Shown in pieces: positions 59,915 through 64,000 of a DNA stretch of 64,000 bases. The position numbers and the translations under genes were made by a program. Numbering within the stretch: position 1 is the first letter of the stretch; the number at the start of each line of letters is the position of its first letter. Under the pieces are notes generated by a model. The model saw nothing but the letters and a program-made list of their open reading frames with translations, was not told the DNA's origin and ran no database searches. The DNA lies in assembly GCA_013368315.1 (NCBI GenBank), contig JAACJM010000069.1, forward strand, positions 124,001-188,000, given 5' to 3'. This stretch comes from Tetrapyrgos nigripes. Taxonomy: Eukaryota > Basidiomycota > Agaricomycetes > Agaricales > Campanellaceae.

Positions 59915-60724
59915 CTAGACAACGACGGGTGCGATCACAGAACCACCACCACCACCACCACCACCACCAGGTCGCACGACGACGGCCACAGTAGCCACAG
60001 GAGCGGCGGAAGCAGGAACGGCAGCGGGTTGCACACTCCCGGGCAGAGCAGAAGGCACGGCAGGTGTGGTGGTGTTTTGCCAACTGAAACGCTGATTGGT
60101 GCTGTACGAGATGCAAGACCAAAGTTGGATCTGGTTGAAAAATGAGTCTCGAAGATTATACATACAATCCGATGAAAAGACACATACGGGTTGCCAGGTG
60201 CAAGGTTACCATCTGCAACGTCGAAGCATCTACCATGTCTGGCCCAAGCAATATGATCGTCCTGGTTAATTTTCATCAGCATAGGTAGACATACGAGGAG
60301 CTGTTCACAATTACCTGGTACTGGAAGAGCTGGTTGATGTTTCCTTGGGAGCAGGTGTAGATCTGCAACTTCTGAACGTTCACGTCATTGCCGTTGGTTA
60401 CATCAAGACACTTGTTGTAGATCCTGATGTTCCCATTCATGAACGTCCCCTGCGCGTCAAGCCCAGTGCAATTGTTACTGATGACGGGATTATTGAGCCC
60501 TGATACAGTTACCTACGTCGAGTAGTCAGTATAAGAATTTCAAAGTGAATCAGATCGGACCTACTAACAGGAGAACTTCCCAAAGACCCAAACTGATGGT
60601 GCCACTGTAACTGGATTATCGATGTCAGCCGCGGTGTTATAATAATGGCTGCAATGACTTACAGTATCGTCTGAGAGCTGGCTGCGAGGGTAAACGCTGC
60701 GAGTATAACGGTGAAGCTCATCAT
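59915..60724 (-). CDS. Secreted ricin-B-fold (beta-trefoil) lectin domain protein
   Basis: This is a carbohydrate-binding secreted protein. The signal peptide MMSFTVILAAFTLAASSQT begins at 60724. Exons join as SQTIL-YSGTISLGLWEVLLL-VTVSGLNNPV. One trefoil domain follows with GTFMNGNIRIYNKCLDV, LQIYTCSQGNINQLFQY, GRCFDVADGN and NPIQLWSCISYSTNQRFSW, the (QxF/W)-type repeats of ricin B-like lectins. An Ala/Pro/Val linker and a run of nine Gly follow (GGT repeat, minus strand, about 59942-59970), then stop TAG at 59915-59917. The stop may be premature because the tail stays open after it. Only the lectin module is present, without a toxin A-chain. Confidence 0.78.
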
Positions 60725-61289
60725 CCTGTCTGCCTGTTTTTTGCGCTGCAACAATCTCGGCCTTTATAGGCTCACGAAAGAGGATCCCATGTCTATAGAC
60801 AGGCTCCTTGAATGTTAGGAGGATCCACCTCATCTCACTCGCTATTCAGAATTGGGTCTGGACCCCTTCGTCAGTCGCAGTGTTGAGCCATGCAATAGCT
60901 CCTGAATCACTGTTCATACATCTGTACCCCCGTTAATCCCATTCTCCCGGGAAAAATGCATGCGACTTGCCTTTTTGAGCAAAGTTCCATACAGCTGTTT
61001 ACACAACAACACCGAGACTATCCCTTGAAAGAGCCTCCTGCGTTGCTCCTCCACCAGGAAAGATAGCTTGATTTCGGTTGGGTGTTTGGAACGTCAGTTG
61101 AAAGACTCGGTGCAAAAATAGACTAGGCGTACCGCATAACCGCTAACAACTGCTATGACGGGTTCTAATTTTCGCAATCTGATCCAATTTTTCGTGGAAG
61201 TTGTCCTTGAATAAGCAAGGTACCGAGCACAAGAGGGTAGACTACTTTATTAGCCTCCGGCACTACTCTACTCCAACTTTCCAAGCTCC
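60725..61289. other. Intergenic region, nothing recognised
   Basis: This contains the lectin promoter and the 3' flank of the YCII gene, which run on the same strand. No clear motif was found. Confidence 0.45.
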
Positions 61290-61841
61290 TCAAGGGAAAG
61301 GTGTAGCTGACCGAAAAGGCGCTATCACCAACTTTTCCGGGTCCCACTAAATTCCAGTAAGTTTCTCGTGTATCCAGATAGCAAAAAAAAAAAAAAACTC
61401 ACGACTCCAGAGGTATAATAAATGTCCCGCTCGACCATCTTCTTCACTGACTCCATACTATCTGATTCATAAATGATACATGATCCCACTGGCTCTGGTT
61501 GACCCTCAGCCTCAAGTGAATCCGGTGTAATCATCATCCCTCCTAGTTCTACGAGTATCGCCAAGAAAAACGCGAAGAAGGAATCAACATACGTTCTCCA
61601 CACTGTGGCCAGTAAACCAAAAACTCTTACTGACGAACCCAGACTTTATCAAGGGATCAATTTCTTCAAGATGGCGAGCACGAACTTCAAATCTCTTTGC
61701 AGCTGAACCTGCCTTGTCTGGTGCATACACGAAGAATTTGTGAAGCTTGGTGCCGGAGTTGGGCTTTGAAGACATGGATCTGCACAGGAGGCTGGTGGCA
61801 GGGACTGCAGATACACGTCGACTGCAGGCAGATAACCACAT
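61290..61841 (-). CDS. YCII-domain protein, probably mitochondrial
   Basis: This small ferredoxin-like-fold protein of the YCII family has an unknown reaction. The start at 61841 is chosen because MWLSACSRRVSAVPATSLLC reads as a mitochondrial presequence; an internal Met at MSSKPNSGTKL gives a cytosolic form. The core is KFFVYAPDKAGSAAKRFEVR, then RHLEEIDPLIKSGFV, joined by an intron (donor GTAAGA) to KLGGMMITPDSLEAEGQPEP. VGSCIIYESDSMESVKKMVE and DIYYTSGV follow. The last intron contains a 15 nt T-run on the coding strand. The end is VWDPEKLVIAPFRSATPFP with TGA at 61290-61292. Confidence 0.85.
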
Positions 61842-62080
61842 GCCTCCTGGATTGTTGAGGTCGTGGAGGGTCGTGGAAGGAGCTCCGAACACTGTCTCAC
61901 GATTGACGTCGCGCTTCTGGCAGCTGGCTACTAATGTATCCATTGCAATTTTTTTGCACGGTACATCGCAACCCATACTCCATAAACACTGACACAATTA
62001 CACTAGAAAATGTGTATTTTAGGTAGACTACTGTATAGTACAACATAAGTAAGTATGAAAGTCCACTAGACTTTTCCCAA

Positions 62081-64000
62081 CTAGATGAATACTTGTAAAG
62101 GATGCCTATCAAATGCGTTCGTACCCTCGCTCAGCTCTCCAACATCAGGGTAGAATGGTACCAAAGCATCTGATGCACCCAAATACAGCGCATTGTAAAT
62201 CCGCCAATAAACCTCCCGAACCTTCCTCGCAGGGTGGAACAGTCCCTGGAGAACATAACTCAGCAGCACACCAGGGCCCAACGTTACTCGCATTGCCTCA
62301 ATAGCCTCCATGACCGCCCCAATAACATGAGGAGAGGTCTCAAAACAATTCGGCCATACAAGATTCATCAGATGCAACATGGAATCTTCACATCCCAGCC
62401 CAGCAACTCCCAAAGCAAGATGCTTCACAATCGTACTAGCCGTCTGACGATGAACCAAATCCCGATCCGTAAGCGCATCTTCGAGCATCGTAACCACCGA
62501 ATCGCAATAGTACGCCGACTGTGGGCCGACATACTCGAAAACGAAAGCCAACGCCTTCAAGCAACCGGTTCGGACATTCAATTCTGCCGTGCGGTATTCG
62601 TTCAAGATCGCTGGGATACAAGTGAAGGGACCACAAGTTTCCGCAACGATGGCGATGGCTACGGTACTGCAGACTCGACTCTGACGTTCTTGGACACGGA
62701 GGTTAGTTAAGAGGACGGATAAGACGTCTTGGGGACCTAAACTCTTGGCGATATAGCCAAAAGAGTTGACAGCGGCTCGACGGATGCCTTTCTTGTGTGC
62801 TTTGAGCAGGTCGAGGAGTTCAAAACAGATACGCATCCATTCACGGGCGGGAACGAATTCGGCGCCACGATCTGCGATACGACCAATCAAGTTGATGGAG
62901 GCTTCTTGAACTTTTTCGTGTCTGTTACGGAGAATGGGCGTCATACGGGGTACTGTAACGGCGACATTAGTAAATGCATAAAAGAAAGATGGTCTAATGG
63001 ACACTCACAAAGATCTTTCACCGGGGGGTTCATCTGCGTCATACCAACAACGTTGGCAATAGCACCCTCAGCAGCAATGATACTACCCAACGTATCCGGA
63101 TACTCCTCTCCAAGCTGCTCAAACAGAACAAGACCCAACTTGCTAAGCAGCTGGTCTTCACCACACTGCTTGATAACAACAGCCAATCGACTTGTCAAAT
63201 CAGCAGCTTGTTGACGGACCTTGGCGCTCTTGTTGTTGAGACGCCAAAGGATAGTTGACACAATCTGGGTAAGATACGGTTTTACCCGAATGCCCAATGC
63301 ATTGACAACTGTCCCGAACCCATCCAACATAACCTGGTCTTCTGTCGTTTGTTCCTGGAAAGAGTAAATAATGCCATCGACAAGTCTGATTTCCAGTCTT
63401 TCGTCGATATCAGAAGCACCAAGGGTAGCGATGACTTTGGTGATGGTCTCCATGACCATCTTTCGGTACGGCTCAGCCTCGTCTTTCAACTCGTTCACAA
63501 TTCTGCCAACAATCTCCGAAACACCCGCTTTCTGAGCCAACTCGACAGTAGTCTCGACCACCTGCTTGTAATTCCTACGGTCGAGAGCCATACGACGGAC
63601 CCAGAACGCCTTGAAAAAGTCGGGAAGGATATCGTGTTTGATATAGTTTGGAGTGACACCTTCCGTAGCAGCACACTGCTTTACGACCTTGAGCACAATT
63701 TTCTTCATCTCTTCATCCGACGTTTGGAATTCTCGAATAAGGATCACCGTGACTTCTTTGGTATAGTAGGAAGCGTACTCTGGATCCATCAGAGGAATGA
63801 TGAAACCGATGGCTTTCAAGAACGCAGCCAACCCCTTTCCACGGTGAAGACGAATACCCAACCACAGTGGTTTAAGGACACTGTCGAAGGACTCGATACC
63901 ATAGGGAGCAGCAGCTTCAGCCAAAGCAGCCAGCCCCAAAGCAGTCATAGTCCTTACTTTCTGCTGTTCGTCGGACAACCCATGCGCGATACAGTCGACG
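62081..64000 (-). CDS. HSH155: Splicing factor 3B subunit 1 (SF3B1/Hsh155/Prp10), 5' part outside window
   Basis: This is the HEAT-repeat core of the U2 snRNP SF3b complex that clamps the branch-site helix. The visible part starts in the middle of the HEAT array. [20 protein letters not shown] contains the Lys that corresponds to human K700. Then follow [32 protein letters not shown] and [20 protein letters not shown]. An intron at about 62953-63007 joins PPVKDL to [15 protein letters not shown]. Further on is [20 protein letters not shown]. The end is RHPLQVFI with TAG at 62081-62083, shorter at the very C-terminus than the human end but in register. No frame damage is seen. The 5' half lies beyond 64000. 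Confidence 0.95.

Noticed and set aside
59942..59970. Nine-fold CCA run as a functional element
   Set aside because: It is a microsatellite encoding the poly-Gly linker of the lectin; nothing suggests more than slippage.
59915..60724. Ricin-like toxin
   Set aside because: Only a beta-trefoil sugar-binding module is present. There is no N-glycosidase A-chain or pore-forming domain, so the call is lectin only.

Overview
This is nuclear DNA of a filamentous basidiomycete, most likely an agaricomycete. The evidence is genes broken by many 45-60 nt GT-AG introns, a class I hydrophobin pair, a basidiomycete-type adenylate-forming reductase, a DUF6533 membrane protein and a Ste6-type pheromone exporter. 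No tRNA, rRNA or CRISPR array was recognised by eye.

Region 1 (1-16.2 kb) is accessory and duplicated. An inverted repeat has arms at 1-4186 (open at the window edge) and 7238-11093 around a 3.05 kb spacer. Each arm carries an adenylate-forming reductase gene (A-T-R architecture) followed by a class I hydrophobin gene; the two sets point at each other. A second inverted duplication, 4511-6833 and 13877-16191, carries a vacuolar carboxypeptidase S-like (M20) gene, one copy inside the spacer and one beyond the right reductase. The two peptidase copies carry different one-base deletions, each restored by the other copy. A 329 bp element with 17 bp terminal inverted repeats sits in the left arm only; the right arm keeps the empty site.

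Region 2 (16.4-29 kb) holds AP-1 gamma-adaptin (minus) and, divergently, a nine-finger CCCH/RRM/RING-IBR protein with a 164 bp tandem exon duplication. Then come a leucine-rich-repeat protein with a likely frame break and a GFA-family zinc protein. A relic of a Ser/Thr-rich lectin tail lies at 16.45-16.69 kb; its intact relative is at 59-60.7 kb.

Region 3 (29-46 kb) has a full-size Ste6-like ABC exporter with an apparent extra base in its first nucleotide-binding domain, a CDF-like membrane protein with a repeated Cys-rich tail, mitochondrial ribosomal protein mL44, an F-BAR/DEP/RhoGAP protein whose arginine finger is not visible, and an unusual ABC half-transporter.

Region 4 (46-64 kb) is mostly housekeeping: dynein light chain LC8, scavenger decapping enzyme DcpS, an Axl2-like cadherin-fold membrane protein, importin Kap123/IPO4, a DUF6533 protein, a secreted ricin-B-fold lectin with an in-frame stop, a YCII-domain protein and the 3' half of SF3B1 (U2 snRNP).

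At least four otherwise conserved genes carry single-base frame breaks, so either the sequence has residual indel errors or several genes are really inactive. The exon junctions given were inferred by hand from splice consensus and protein-family continuity.
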